Source: Apoderus coryli (Eukaryota > Arthropoda > Insecta > Coleoptera > Attelabidae). From it: a stretch of 64,000 bases of DNA. Location of the stretch: positions 4,195,834-4,259,833 of the forward strand of contig OU452213.1 of assembly GCA_911728435.2 (NCBI GenBank). The letters run 5' to 3'. Below, in pieces: positions 11,384 through 22,607 of this stretch; within the stretch, counting starts at the first letter, position 1, and the number at the start of each line of letters is the position of its first letter. The notes beneath the pieces were generated by a model. That model was not told the DNA's origin, did no database searches, and saw only the letters and a program-made list of their open reading frames with translations. The position numbers and the translations under genes were made by a program.

Positions 11384-12898
11384 TAGATGTAGTAGTATTA
11401 AGTGTTAATTTTTCCGTACGGGTTAGAATATCAAAATCAGTTTTACTGCCTTCTAACCCCTTTTGCAGTTATTTTTTTTGGCTTGTTGTAGTTATGAATG
11501 CGTTTTTATTATGTTACACGTTATGCATTGTAACTTTTTCTTTATATATGACTGCAAATAAACTGTTTATTATTATTATTATATTATTATTATTATGTAA
11601 CTCTACCGTTGTGTTGTTTTTTTTTTATTTATTTTCCGTTGTTTTTTAAATTTTATTTTTGTTTATTTACAGCCTAGACAAAGAATTAATAATGGGTCAT
11701 AATAAAAAAAACTCACGCTGTTATAGCAGTTGCGATGTCCATTTGTCCTTGATATAGTTCTCGACTATGAGGCGTTACGTCTGGTCATAGTTCGATTACA
11801 TTAATGAACTATTCCTATCTCCCATATACCTTCAATATTTTTAACTAGTCACAACAAGCTCCCACCAGTGGGGCTCAATTCTTGCAATCTGTAATAAAGG
11901 ATAAAATAAACCGTTAGAAAAAAACAATTATACTTTAATTTGAAAAAATAGTCCATTCTTAAGTGGAGTTGCAATTTTAGTGGTTAAATGAAAGTCGAAT
12001 CTCCACAAAATAAATTTAATAGAAACTATCGGACGAACGTTTATAAATTGGAAAAAATCCGCGTCTTATATCAAAATTCGTTTCTACATGACCATCAATT
12101 AAAAAAGTGTGAAAGATGAGATATACTCTCACTTAAAATAATAATCCTGTTCTCTGTTCTGTATGCATGATCATCGCCAACATGTCAACGGTATTTAGAG
12201 CAGAATTTATGAGCGAATTAAATATCAGCTAGAGCCACCGATTATGGAGCTCACGGGCTATCTCCGGACCATATCCTATAGCTATGGATTAATAGATTGT
12301 ACACCTACACTGTGTTCCAATTAAAACTTGCATATAATAGTTTAATAAATAAAATAATTATATTTAATTATGTATAATTTTCATTACTTAAATAGAAAAA
12401 CAAACAAATACGATAAACATTAACGGTATTTAAAAAGCAAATTACAATAATTGATTTGTGAAAAGGAGTTGATTTGTTTGTTCCACCCTGATATTTAAAT
12501 CGGATATAAAAGCTTTGATGGGGGACTCTAATCCACTTTTTACACACTATATCAAAAGATTAACTGTGTTAAAATTCATCTCGAGACTCCATTAATTATT
12601 TTACTAAAGCAATATTTTTAGGGTTTAAATTTTTAATAATGCGAGGATTCTTTGACGGAAACATGCCTGGATGATCCAAGATACTTTGGTTGAGAAGATG
12701 CAGGGTTCGTCCAAATTGAATATTAATATTCAACTGTTTGTCAAGACGTTTCTTAAGACTATTTATTTGTTTTCCATAAAGAAGTCATGACAGGACATTC
12801 CTCACCACTGATGGGATGGAATTCTAGAAAAACAAGTCATAGATTGACTATCAATAGAACGCCAAGGCTCATTCTCCATTGTAGTAAAAGGATTGTTT
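11384..12898. other. Intergenic sequence with a possible LINE 3' tail
   Basis: At 11400-11600 a stretch ends with AAATAAACTG followed by repeated TTA triplets, a pattern like the 3' tail of LINE A, so a short LINE 3' remnant is possible. Beyond it to 12898 I see no genes or terminal repeats. Confidence 0.3.
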
Positions 12899-13565
12899 TA
12901 TCGGAGTCGTTTAGGCGGTTTGGCCTCCCCTCACTTCGGCCTGCAGAAGATCTTTTGTGAATGACTCTAATCTATGAATTGCCCAGCTGTCCCACACTTT
13001 TCATAAAGTTCATGATTTCTCTGGGGGCTAAATTCCTTGCCTCGTCGGGTGTTAGGATCACCCCTCCAAGGTGTTTTAGCCATGCATTCCCAGAGCACGT
13101 GTTCTGTTGTCTCTGTTGCGTCTTCGCAAAACCGACAAGTGTTGTCCTCGATTAGGCCCATCTTTTTGAGATGGTACTTCACTGGGTGGTGTCCCGTAAA
13201 AAGGCCTGTAATTCTCCTTAGGTCGCTTCTCTCCAGTTAGATAAGCTTCCCTGCGTTGGCCTCTGAAGGTTTGATAAACCTTTTTGATTGTCTTAGGTCT
13301 GGAGTGTTTCTCCAGTAGGACTTGAGTTGTTTCTTTTCCCATCTCCGAAGTTCTTCCTACATATGGCTTTTTGGAAGGCCAAAGATGGGTTCCGGGCCGC
13401 AGAACGGAGCGTTTGCGCCCTCTTTTGCAAGTTGGTCCGCCTTCATGTCCTGGCACCCATGTCAGAGTAATCTTTTTCCCCTGAGCTGCCAGTTGCTTTA
13501 GGGTCTGTTTGCATTCCCATGCTAGCTTTGACGTGAAGGTGTAAGACCTCAGTGCTTTGTAGTAA
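12899..13565 (-). pseudogene. LINE RNase H / C-terminal fragment, copy 2
   Basis: Same family as 4551-5190 and 54075-55072. On the - strand it reads KKITLTWVPGHEG (near 13470), then a frameshift, then KYHLKKMGLIEDNTCRFC near 13160 and the ATETTEHVLWECMA region near 13100. A short internal deletion replaces the FCKRLKHLEG stretch. Its 3' terminus matches the other two copies. The fragment at 13676-13740 repeats at 28125-28195, so a short dispersed repeat follows it. Confidence 0.75.
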
Positions 13566-13740
13566 AAGAAAGTGGCACAAGTTCTGAAGAAGCTCAGAAA
13601 AGAAGATGTCCGTAGGTGTCTGTCCTGACTAAATTTCACAACCGCATCAGGCACAGAACAGGTTCCAATTTTAATGCATTTGTTTGGTATTCGAATACGA
13701 CGCTATCATTCAAGCCCTAGGAAAGTATCCTTAATGAATT

Positions 13741-14950
13741 TAGCTTTTCCATACATCATTTGATACGAGCGGTTTTTTAAGCTTTTGTAATGTTAATTAA
13801 AAAATAATGCAAAATCGAATATATTTTAGTCTTCCTTATGCCAACGGATTAAGTGACTTGTACTAATTTATTCTGATCACCAATACGTAACAGTCATTTA
13901 CGAAATGTCATTTAATAAAATTGACTAACGACTTATAACAAAAACAACATTCCGTGCCATCTATCTACTTTCATAAATATACATATTTGTTGAATATAAA
14001 TGAACACCAAAGTAGGATTCTGTTGCGTACGTTTTAAACTATCCTGAGAAAGTTATCTGCAATATCGTTCAAAATATTCTAATCCATAATATCCTGATAT
14101 TGATTTTATCCCTATAAAATGCAACTGATTCAATTCGTGTGTTCGTTATTGAGCGTTACTAGTGTTCCAGGCTAGATTCATAGATGTCGCTAAAGCAAAA
14201 CAAACTCTAATCAATAACAATTCCTTGTAGTTATAGATGTAGATGGAGCTGTGCTGCAGAATACTTTATATGAAATCCATTGTTCATTTAAAATTGATTC
14301 AATATGGTCGTCTTGAATTAGACGTTGTTATAGTTTAGATATCAGAGATATTAATTGTAACTGAGGAGTATCTTTTCAAAACTCATTATCTCCATCGGAA
14401 GTTTGTTTTCACAAGCAACAATTTTTTGTTTCCGTTCGTTTTAAACGTGATCGAGGTAATGAAGAATCAACTAAATCTATTATTTAAGGAAATTAAATAA
14501 AACTTATTTTTACTTTCTTTAAATATATTTTGATATACCAACTTTATTATTATTATTTCACTTATTCTAATAATACAATCATAAGTTTTATTTAGTATTC
14601 AATAGAAGGTCCCAGATTCAAGTAAAAAATTGCTTTATTACAACCAGCAGTTGCCAGCCTGCGGAGTAGTTTAAATGTTTTATACCTACGACATGTTTTT
14701 ATGGATAACTTTTATTTATCCAAAAAAAAAATTATTATTTATAAAATAAACCTATACAGGGTGCTTCGGAGGAAAGAGAAAGATTTCTGATTCTGATTAA
14801 TTACTTCCGGAACTATTTCTTTATCATATTTATATTAATTGTTAGGAGGAAAATCAACAAAATATTCATAAATAATTTTTTTCTACGACTGCCTTTATTA
14901 TATGATCAATCATGATTTGAAAATGTAATACATTGTAATGCTGTTTTTCA
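13741..14950. other. No recognised gene
   Basis: AT-rich intergenic sequence without convincing ORFs, splice-flanked exons or terminal repeats. Confidence 0.4.
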
Positions 14951-15004
14951 TTTGCCCGTGCACAATAAATATTTAGTGGGAAATATTTATGGTGCACGGG
15001 TAAA
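14951..15004. repeat. Strong hairpin
   Basis: The arms CCCGTGCAC + ATAAATATTT (14955-14974) and AAATATTTAT + GTGCACGGG (14981-15000) are complementary apart from one A/G mismatch, with loop AGTGGG. Pairing extends a few bases further outward. No neighbouring gene explains it; it could be a MITE core or a hairpin RNA. Confidence 0.75.
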
Positions 15005-15176
15005 TTTCCTAGTAATGACAAAAGTAGCGTCGGGCATGAAAAATCACCATAGAAACGCCGACAATACAAACACACCAAATTGACAGTTTATTTATTATTA
15101 ATAATAATTATAATTATCTCACTAGTTACAAAGGTTTCAAAGCTATTTATATAATGGAAAATAGTGATAGTGAATA

Positions 15177-15347
15177 TCCCAATAAACACACATACGTTTA
15201 TTTAACGTTTATCATTACAAAACACCTTTCCAGAAAAAGGTGCATTAGATACGTACATTTGACTTTGATATGTCGCACTTTTTCACGTTACAGAACACGA
15301 ATAACGAAACGTTAGTTAAATGCTTTAAAAAAAACGTGTATTGAACG

Positions 15348-15383
<36 letters not shown>

Positions 15384-15805
15384 TAACTGTGAAATCAAAC
15401 GTTATTTATACGATTCTAAAATACGTTAATAATACGATTACACAAACGTTAAATATTAGCTTTAAAAAAACGTTTGTGTAATCGTATTAATTACGCATTT
15501 TAGAAACATTTATATAACGTTTGATTTCACGTTATTTAAAGTTGCTTTTATATATTTTTGTAACGTGAAATATACGTTGATAAAATGTATGGAATAAATC
15601 AATAAAACTACCAGAGTTCCATTGTTGAGTTGATACAAAAGTTTGATGAAAAAATAATGCCCTTTTTGTTAAATAGTTAAACCAAAAAATATAAACATTT
15701 GGGTGTTTTTTAATATTAAATATTGTGGTCAAATATAACTTACAAAATTATACGATACAATAATGCACGTTTCGGCGAACTATGCCGCTTTCTGTCGCCG
15801 AAACT

Positions 15806-15837
<32 letters not shown>

Positions 15838-16358
15838 TTGAATAACACAAACAAAAAACAAACGGATTTTTGCATATTTACAACCAACAATCCAACTTTT
15901 TGGTTTATTTTACACGTTACCTTAACTGTAATTTTCGGATTATTATAAAATACTTAAAAAACGTCATTTTAACGTTTTTATTGTCGCTTGTCAAAATTAT
16001 GCGCTTCTAATGAACATTTTCTAACGTCATTTTAGCTATAAATACCGGTTTATTATAAATTACATAAAGAACGTTTTATAAACGTTTTTAGTTTTGACAA
16101 TGTTTGACACGCGTTTAAAAAACACCTAAAACAAACGTTTTTTTTTTATGGTTTATTTATAATACATATACAACGTTAATTAAACATAATTAATGCACGT
16201 AGTTGTATTTAGATAATAAAAACACATGTCTATAACGTTTAAACTGAACGGTGTAAAATTAAACTTAAAATAAACCGTCACTTTTCTAACGTAAGACCAA
16301 TTATCAACGACTGACACGTTCAATCAACGTTTAATTTACGTATATGTGTTTACTGGGA
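15177..16358. mobile_element. TA-flanked TIR element packed with ACGT motifs
   Basis: The ends TCCCAATAAACACACATACG and, inverted at the right, TCCCAGTAAACACATATACG differ at two positions and are flanked by TA (15175-15176 and 16359-16360). The 1182-bp body has dozens of ACGT/AACGTT motifs, an internal palindrome around 15434-15489 (AATACGATTACACAAACGTT and its complement) and two (TA)n tracts near 15357-15382 and 15808-15831. No transposase is encoded. It looks like a non-autonomous DNA transposon of an unassigned TA-targeting superfamily. Confidence 0.7.
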
Positions 16359-16360
16359 TA

Positions 16361-17094
16361 GTTTAACACCACCTAGTCAGTTTAATACTTCTAACTTATC
16401 GTATTTTAGGGGTAAGTTTCGAAAAACAAATATTTTGCTAAAAATTATGTTTAATTTATTCAAAAGCATTCAAACAGTCGTAGAAAAAGTATAGAGTGAA
16501 ACTCACATGAAATTACCATTTCCTACTCGTATGATTTGCAGCAAACGATCATACTCGTAGGAAATATCTGTCATTTCATGTTCGTTGCACAATATACTAT
16601 TGTCATGCTCATTTTATTGAGAGGGTAGAAAGAGTCCTTGTTTTTATTGTAAAATAATAAAACCCTTACAGATTCAACGTAATCTTGTCTATGAAACAAC
16701 CGTTTCTAAACGCTGCCACTGGTTGAAACAAAGCTATAATCAGTATTTATTATTACCTACTGGATTTAACTCTAAATTCATATTATTTTTATATATCAGT
16801 TATCGAAAATCTAAAAATATGTCAGAAAATGGTTAGTCTTCTTATAATATTATTATAACTCTCTATAAGTTGCATTATATATTTGGTCCTAAATAGTTAA
16901 TTTATAAAAATGTTAAAAAATATAAAACAACAAAGGCTTCAACTTTATAACATGTCAAATATAATCTTTTCTAATTTCCACCATCAAAACAGTAAGATTT
17001 AAAAAAAATAATAAAAACAAAGAGGAGAAAACAGAAAAACCAGGGTACATCACTGTATTCACCCCTTAAAATCAAGGAGCTTGAAAGTAGAATA
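16361..17094. other. No recognised gene
   Basis: AT-rich sequence; only short spurious ORFs. Confidence 0.4.
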
Positions 17095-17228
17095 TACCGA
17101 GTGACCAAATAAAAGCGTACCGTTATACAATGCCCCATATTTTTATGGAACATTGTATAATGCATTCAGCTATTTATCGGTGTCATAGACTAACAATAGC
17201 CCGAGGGACACCTATTTGGTCACCCGCT
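17095..17228. mobile_element. Small MITE (~130 bp)
   Basis: Inverted ends share GTGACCAAATA (left near 17100, right complement near 17210), with outer bases CCGA/GCGG and flanking TATA on both sides. It is too short to code. Likely a non-autonomous DNA element; superfamily unknown. Confidence 0.6.
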
Positions 17229-17366
17229 ATAATAACAGTTTTATAAACGTCCTATAAATATAAATTCTATATTAACTGTACTATATTTATATAATTTATT
17301 CTATTTCTTGTACTTAGTTATAAGGATGGAATATATTAGTATTATTTTTAATTAAAATACTTTTAG

Positions 17367-18740
17367 CACGTTGAGTGCCAGAAAAAAATGGTCTCGTAGG
17401 CCGTTTACTTTTTTTTGATATGAAAGTGTTGGCAATTACACAAACATTAAAATATACTCTTGAAAAATATGTTTTTTTAATTAGAAGTTAGTTTTTTTGA
17501 CTTTTGTTTTTATGGTGACACATTGGTCTCACGAGGCCAGGCTCAAACAGCCGGGTTGGCCGCATGAATCCAACGTGTCACCACGATATTCCTATTACAC
17601 TCTCACACCCTCTCTGATGCTCAGACGCTGCGTGCAATAGGTCAGACATTGTCGAGTGGAATGCAATCCAGAAGCGCGAGTAATACGGGTTTGGTCCGCT
17701 GTGGTCGTTTGGATTCGTGGGCATCGTTTCAAATACGATAGATCAAATCGAAAATTCCACCCAAAAACTGTCATACAGAAGAAATTACAAGCAGGAGGAA
17801 CTGCTGTGGCTGAAGATTGTGGTCAAGAAATAATAGTTCAGAAGAAGACACAGACATGAAATGGTGGACGTCGAAAAAAGACGAAAGGATGTGAAGAATC
17901 CCAAAATTGTTCGAGAGTATCTATAATAAACACGAAGCTTATATAGACATTTCAGACCAGATGAAATCCTATAACATTAGCCTAAGAAAAAGCCTCAAGT
18001 GGTACAGAATGTTAGCTACCTATAGAAATACTGATTGGAACAGCGCTGGTAAACACTTTTGTTGCTCACCAAGACATTACAAAACATAAAATGTCGATAA
18101 CAACTTTTTGAGAAGAGGTAATTCACGGTTTACTAAAAATAAATCCGCAACAATGCGAATCTAATACGTGTGAAGAAAACAGCATAGAACAACTTCGTCT
18201 TGAAGATGTAGGTCGAAGTAAGAGACGTCGATGTGTAGATGCTACAAGATAACTGCGAAGAAAACTAGATGGTTAAAAAACTCCACAAAGTTGTTTCAGT
18301 ATAGCTTGCGATAAATATTAGTTTAAAAAGTTTTACGCCGCTCATGAAACTAAGAAACTTATTTAAAATTTCGTGTATTTTTCTTTATTTTCTTTGAATA
18401 TTATAAGTGTTAAGTTTTTTGATTTTTAATGCTTTTGGAATTTTTAGTTTATTTACAATAATATTATGTAGTATTATTCCTGAAAAAAATAAATAAATAA
18501 ATAAACGTCGTGCCGTGGTGCCACCCTCGGCATCACCAGCCATAAGCCGAAATGATTTTCCGGCTCTGTAGGCTGCATACTTTAAGATTACATACATTTA
18601 AATGCCGTCTGTGAATCATCCATCGTGGCACCACGCGGCAAAAATTACAGATTAGTTCTGTGAGACCACTGTGGCTTCACGTGGCCGTATGGTCCCAAAG
18701 AGTTGTGAGGCCACATTGGTCTCATACGGCACTCAACGTG
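17367..18740 (+). mobile_element. Degenerate piggyBac-like element
   Basis: The 13-bp ends CACGTTGAGTGCC are perfectly inverted and flanked by TTAG on both sides (17363-17366 and 18741-18744), a variant of the usual TTAA. Subterminal GGTCTC/GGCC blocks are also inverted. Inside, at about 17907-18087 on the + strand, ESIYNKHEAYIDISDQMKSY and the following RKSLKWYRMLATYRNTDWN match the C-terminal part of the piggyBac DDE transposase domain (the DQM...KWY...N region). The rest of the transposase is lost or full of stops, so the copy is inactive. Assignment rests on this block plus the termini. Confidence 0.75.
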
Positions 18741-18744
18741 TTAG

Positions 18745-19473
18745 TTTTACAAGTATTTTCTAAAAATTATTTACCATAACATATAATTTAAATAAATAAC
18801 TTATAAAAGAATAGTATAATCTTTAAATTTAATATTTTTATTATTTTTTTAAATTGGCAATATATTTCAATGTATTATTCTAATAATAATATTTTTGTTT
18901 ATATATATTTTTATAATATTAAACCAGTCACAAAGAACTTTAAAGCATTTTCAAATGCTTGTATAATAAATAATCTTTGACGCTACTGACTGAGTGACTA
19001 CATCCTCTAACTTTGTAATATATTCATTAAATAAAATTACATATAATATTATTTTTCTTTATTAAAGCTTCCAGTTTCAATATTTAAGGTATAGTTTTTA
19101 GCTCGTCAATATGCCATATGCAATACCCTTACCGTATGCAATTTACTCATTTGACAATATTTCAAAAACTAAATATTTTCGAGATATACAACCTTATACA
19201 CAGTTACCCTTATTTTTATTGCTTAATAAGATAAAACCATAAAATATTGGGGATTCTATTTAAAAATATTGACCTTTAACAGTTTTCTCATTTTCATGTT
19301 ATATTTTGCACACCCTGTATTAATATTTACCAAAACAGTGCAAAGTTCTCATAAAATAACTATTTTTGAGAAACAGCCGGATTCCGGTCGTAAGATTTGC
19401 AAAAAAACATCATTTCAAATAGCGGAATTGAAATTGAATAGTTTTATTATTCTTGAAAGTTCTCTTGAACCTT
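18745..19473. other. No recognised gene
   Basis: AT-rich intergenic sequence leading into the next foldback element. Confidence 0.35.
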
Positions 19474-19790
19474 ATTATTCAATTCTTTTACTAGTCGATC
19501 TTCTTGGGAATGAGGTTCATATATGAAACTAGTTTTTTGAAATAATATGTCATATCTTTCGTACAACGTTTCGTTGGAGACATGATCTGAATTTTCTGGT
19601 ACTTATTAATGTCTTGATCAAAATGAAAAGATGTAAGAAATTATAAAAAAAAAAGAAGTTTCTGTTGCCTGAAGAAGACAACGTAATGTTGTCGAAACGT
19701 TGTACGAAAGATATGACATATTATTTCAAAAAACTAGTTTCATATGAACCTCATTCCCAAGAAGATCGACTAGTAAAAGAATTGAATAGT
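19474..19790. mobile_element. Palindromic element (foldback 2) with hammerhead-like motif
   Basis: The left arm (about 19474-19573) and right arm (about 19687-19790) are near-perfect reverse complements of about 100 bp, with blocks such as ACTAGTCGATCTTCTTGGGA and CATATCTTTCGTACAACG. The right arm starts with the hammerhead-like motif at 19669-19706; the left copy of the motif is partly destroyed. The ~500-bp tandem array follows immediately, as satellite monomers also do in foldback 1. Confidence 0.7.
19669..19706 (+). ncRNA. Hammerhead-like motif, foldback 2
   Basis: CTGAAGA (19669-19675), one unpaired A, then a perfect 6-bp stem GACAAC/GTTGTC with a 5-nt loop, GAAA (19694-19697), and C GTT GTA. 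This leaves a two-pair stem III (AC/GT) and a GTA triplet. Stem I pairing is poor, so cleavage in cis is doubtful. Confidence 0.5.
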
Positions 19791-19799
19791 TTTAGTTGC

Positions 19800-21745
19800 G
19801 TCTTTGAGGTGAAACATGTGCCCTGTGGGAATATATTTGTGAGCCCATTTCTGCCTTTCTAAAAATATTTTCTCAACAGAAAAACACTTTTTCTCCATCA
19901 GTATGTGCATAGGAACAAACATGGTGACTTTGGTGGAAATTGAGAAAAAAAAATTTTTGTGGAAATTACAAAAAAAGTTAAAGTATAAGTAAGTATGGAA
20001 AATTTCTCATTTTTGGTTGAAAAATAGATTTTCTTGAAACTTGGCACGATTATAGAGTTTGATGCGCTGATTCCAAATATATATATAATGTAAGGGGTAG
20101 CATGAAAACCTTGAGCAATACGGACCCTCAAACATAGCCAAAATCATACATTTCTACTAAAATGTCACTTTGACAACTCATAAAAAAATAAGCGTTCTAG
20201 CCTCATTCCTGAGCTTTGGATATGTCCATCGGACATCTATTCCGAATCGATCATGGTATGTAGTGTAGCTCGATTGAGTCAACTAAGCCCAAGGTAGGTC
20301 ATCAAGGAAGGGTCTGCATATAGTCCTGTAGGAATATATTTGTAAGCCTATTTCTGCCCTTCTAAAAATATTTTCTCAACAGAAAAACACTTTTTCACTA
20401 TCAGTATGTGCATAGGAACAAACATGGTGACTTTGGTGGAAATTGAGAAAAAAAAAATTTGTGGAAATTACAAAAAAAATTAAAGTCTTATGTATGGAAA
20501 ATTTCTCATTTTTGGTTGAAAAATAGATTTTCGTGAAACTTGGTACGATTATAGAGTTTGATGCGCTGATTCCAAATATATATATAATGTGGGGGGTAGC
20601 ATGATAACCTTGAGCAATACGGACCCTCAAACATAGCCAAAATCATACATTTCTACTAAAATGTCACTTTGACAACTCATAAAAAAATAAGCGTTCTAGC
20701 CTCATTCCTGAACTTTGGATATGTCCATCGGACATCTATTCCGAATCGATCATGGTATGTAGTGTAGCTCGATTGAGTCGACTAAGCCCAAGGTAGGTCA
20801 TCAAGGAAGGGTCTGCATATAGTCCTGTAGGAATATATTTGTAAGCCTATTTCTGCCCTTCTAAAAATATTTTCTCAACAGAAAAACACTTTTTCTCTAT
20901 CAGTATGTGCATAGGAACAAACATGGTGACTTTGGTGGAAATTGAGAAAAAAAAAATTTGTGGAAATTACAAAAAAAATTAAAGTCTTATGTATGGAAAA
21001 TTTCTCATTTTTGGTTGAAAAATAGATTTTCGTGAAACTTGGTACGATTATAGAGTTTGATGCGCTGATTCCAAATATATATATAATGTGGGGGGTAGCA
21101 TGATAACCTTGAGCAATACGGACCCTCAAACATAGCCAAAATCATACATTTCTACTAAAATGTCACTTTGACAACTCATAAAAAAATAAGCGTTCTAGCC
21201 TCATTCCTGAACTTTGGATATGTCCATCGGACATCTATTCCGAATCGATCATGGTATGTAGTGTAGCTCGATTGAGTCGACTAAGCCCAGGGTAGGTCAT
21301 CAAGGAAGGGTCTGCATATAGCCTTGTGGGAATATTTTTTGAGCCCATTTCTGCCCTTCTAAAAATATTTTCTCAACAGAAAAACACTTTTTCTCCATCA
21401 GTATGTGCATAGGAACAAACATGGTGACTTTGGTGGAAATTGAGAAAAAAAATTTTTTGTGGAAATTGCAAAAAAAATTAAAGTCTATGTATGGAAAATT
21501 TCTCATTTTTGGTTGAAAAATAGATTTTCTTGAAACTTGGCACGATTATAGAGTTTGATGCGCTGATTCCAAATATATATATATAATGTAAGGGGTAGCA
21601 TGATAACCTTGAGCAATACGGACCCTCAAACATAGCCAAAATCATACATTTCTACTAAAATGTCACTTTGACAACTCATAAAAAAATAAGCGTTCTAGCC
21701 TCATTCCTGAGCTTTGGATATGTCCATCGGACATCTATTCCGAAT
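19800..21745. repeat. Tandem array, ~500-bp monomers, about 3.8 copies
   Basis: The anchor AGAAAAACAC recurs at 19878, 20381, 20880 and 21378, giving periods of 503, 499 and 498 bp. Monomers 2 and 3 are nearly identical. Each has the landmarks AGGAACAAACATGGTGACTT, GAGCAATACGGACCCTCAAA and TAGGTCATCAAGGAAGGG. The same monomer, more diverged, occurs at 5650-6590. The repeated 68-84-codon - strand ORFs only reflect the repeat and show no protein motif. Confidence 0.9.
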
Positions 21746-21759
21746 CAGCCTTGTCAAAT

Positions 21760-22605
21760 TTTAATTAATTTAAATAAATTAATTATATTTTAATAATTAA
21801 AAACCCTGTTTTATTTTGGTCGAATAGAGAAAAAAAAATTCCATTTGATTAATTGCCTGCGATAGGAGCAAATTATAATACGAATGCCGTTTTTTTTTTG
21901 CTTACTATGAAAGTTATAATAAAAAAATGAATATTAATAAATTAATTAATTAGTTTTATCTACTCTAATTTATGTAGGTGGTAATAAAGACATAAAGAGT
22001 GTATATAATAAAAAAAATTATTAAGCTTTCGTTTGTTCATTGTTGTATGCAGTCAAATCCAATAATGAAAATTGTCTCTATGTATCGGGCTAAATATGCT
22101 AATTGAAATCCGACACATATAAAATGAAGCTTTAGCAATTAGCCAAATTGTAAATGAGCATAAATTAAAAAAAAATTAGGATGTGTATCCTTGAGGGATG
22201 TGAGGGATCTCTTCATCATCATTCATTATATTTATTAATTACCCAGAATAGTTAATACTTCAGGTCCATTCAGGCACGGTTTTCGAAATAATTAACCTCG
22301 TTATTCCTACCGTTCCAGAGTAAGTATATTATAGATAAAAGAAACTCACTTTTGGCTAACATTCAATCTGGGTATCCATTCTCTATGTTTGTTTCTCTAA
22401 AAAGAATATAAAAGTATTTCCATAATAAAGAAAATAGAAAAGGAAGAGCACTATACACATTTGTATTGTGCAGGCTTTTATATCTTTAAATAAAAGCTGT
22501 AAATCCAGCTTCTTCAGTTAACTTATTATATCTTATAAGAATATGAGGGACAATTTGTAGTTTACATAGAGTAATTCCTTAGACAAAATAAAATGAGTAA
22601 ATAAA
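21760..22605. other. No recognised gene
   Basis: AT-rich sequence with short spurious ORFs, ending at the DD41D element. Confidence 0.4.
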
Positions 22606-22607
22606 TA

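Noticed and set aside
15760..15810. GTTTCGGCGA/TCGCCGAAAC inverted pair resembling the hammerhead-like motifs
   Set aside because: It lacks the CTGANGA core; it is a simple inverted repeat next to a TA microsatellite.
20376..21129. Repeated 84-codon - strand ORFs
   Set aside because: They recur only because the ~500-bp monomer is tandemly repeated; composition is AT-driven and no protein motif is visible.
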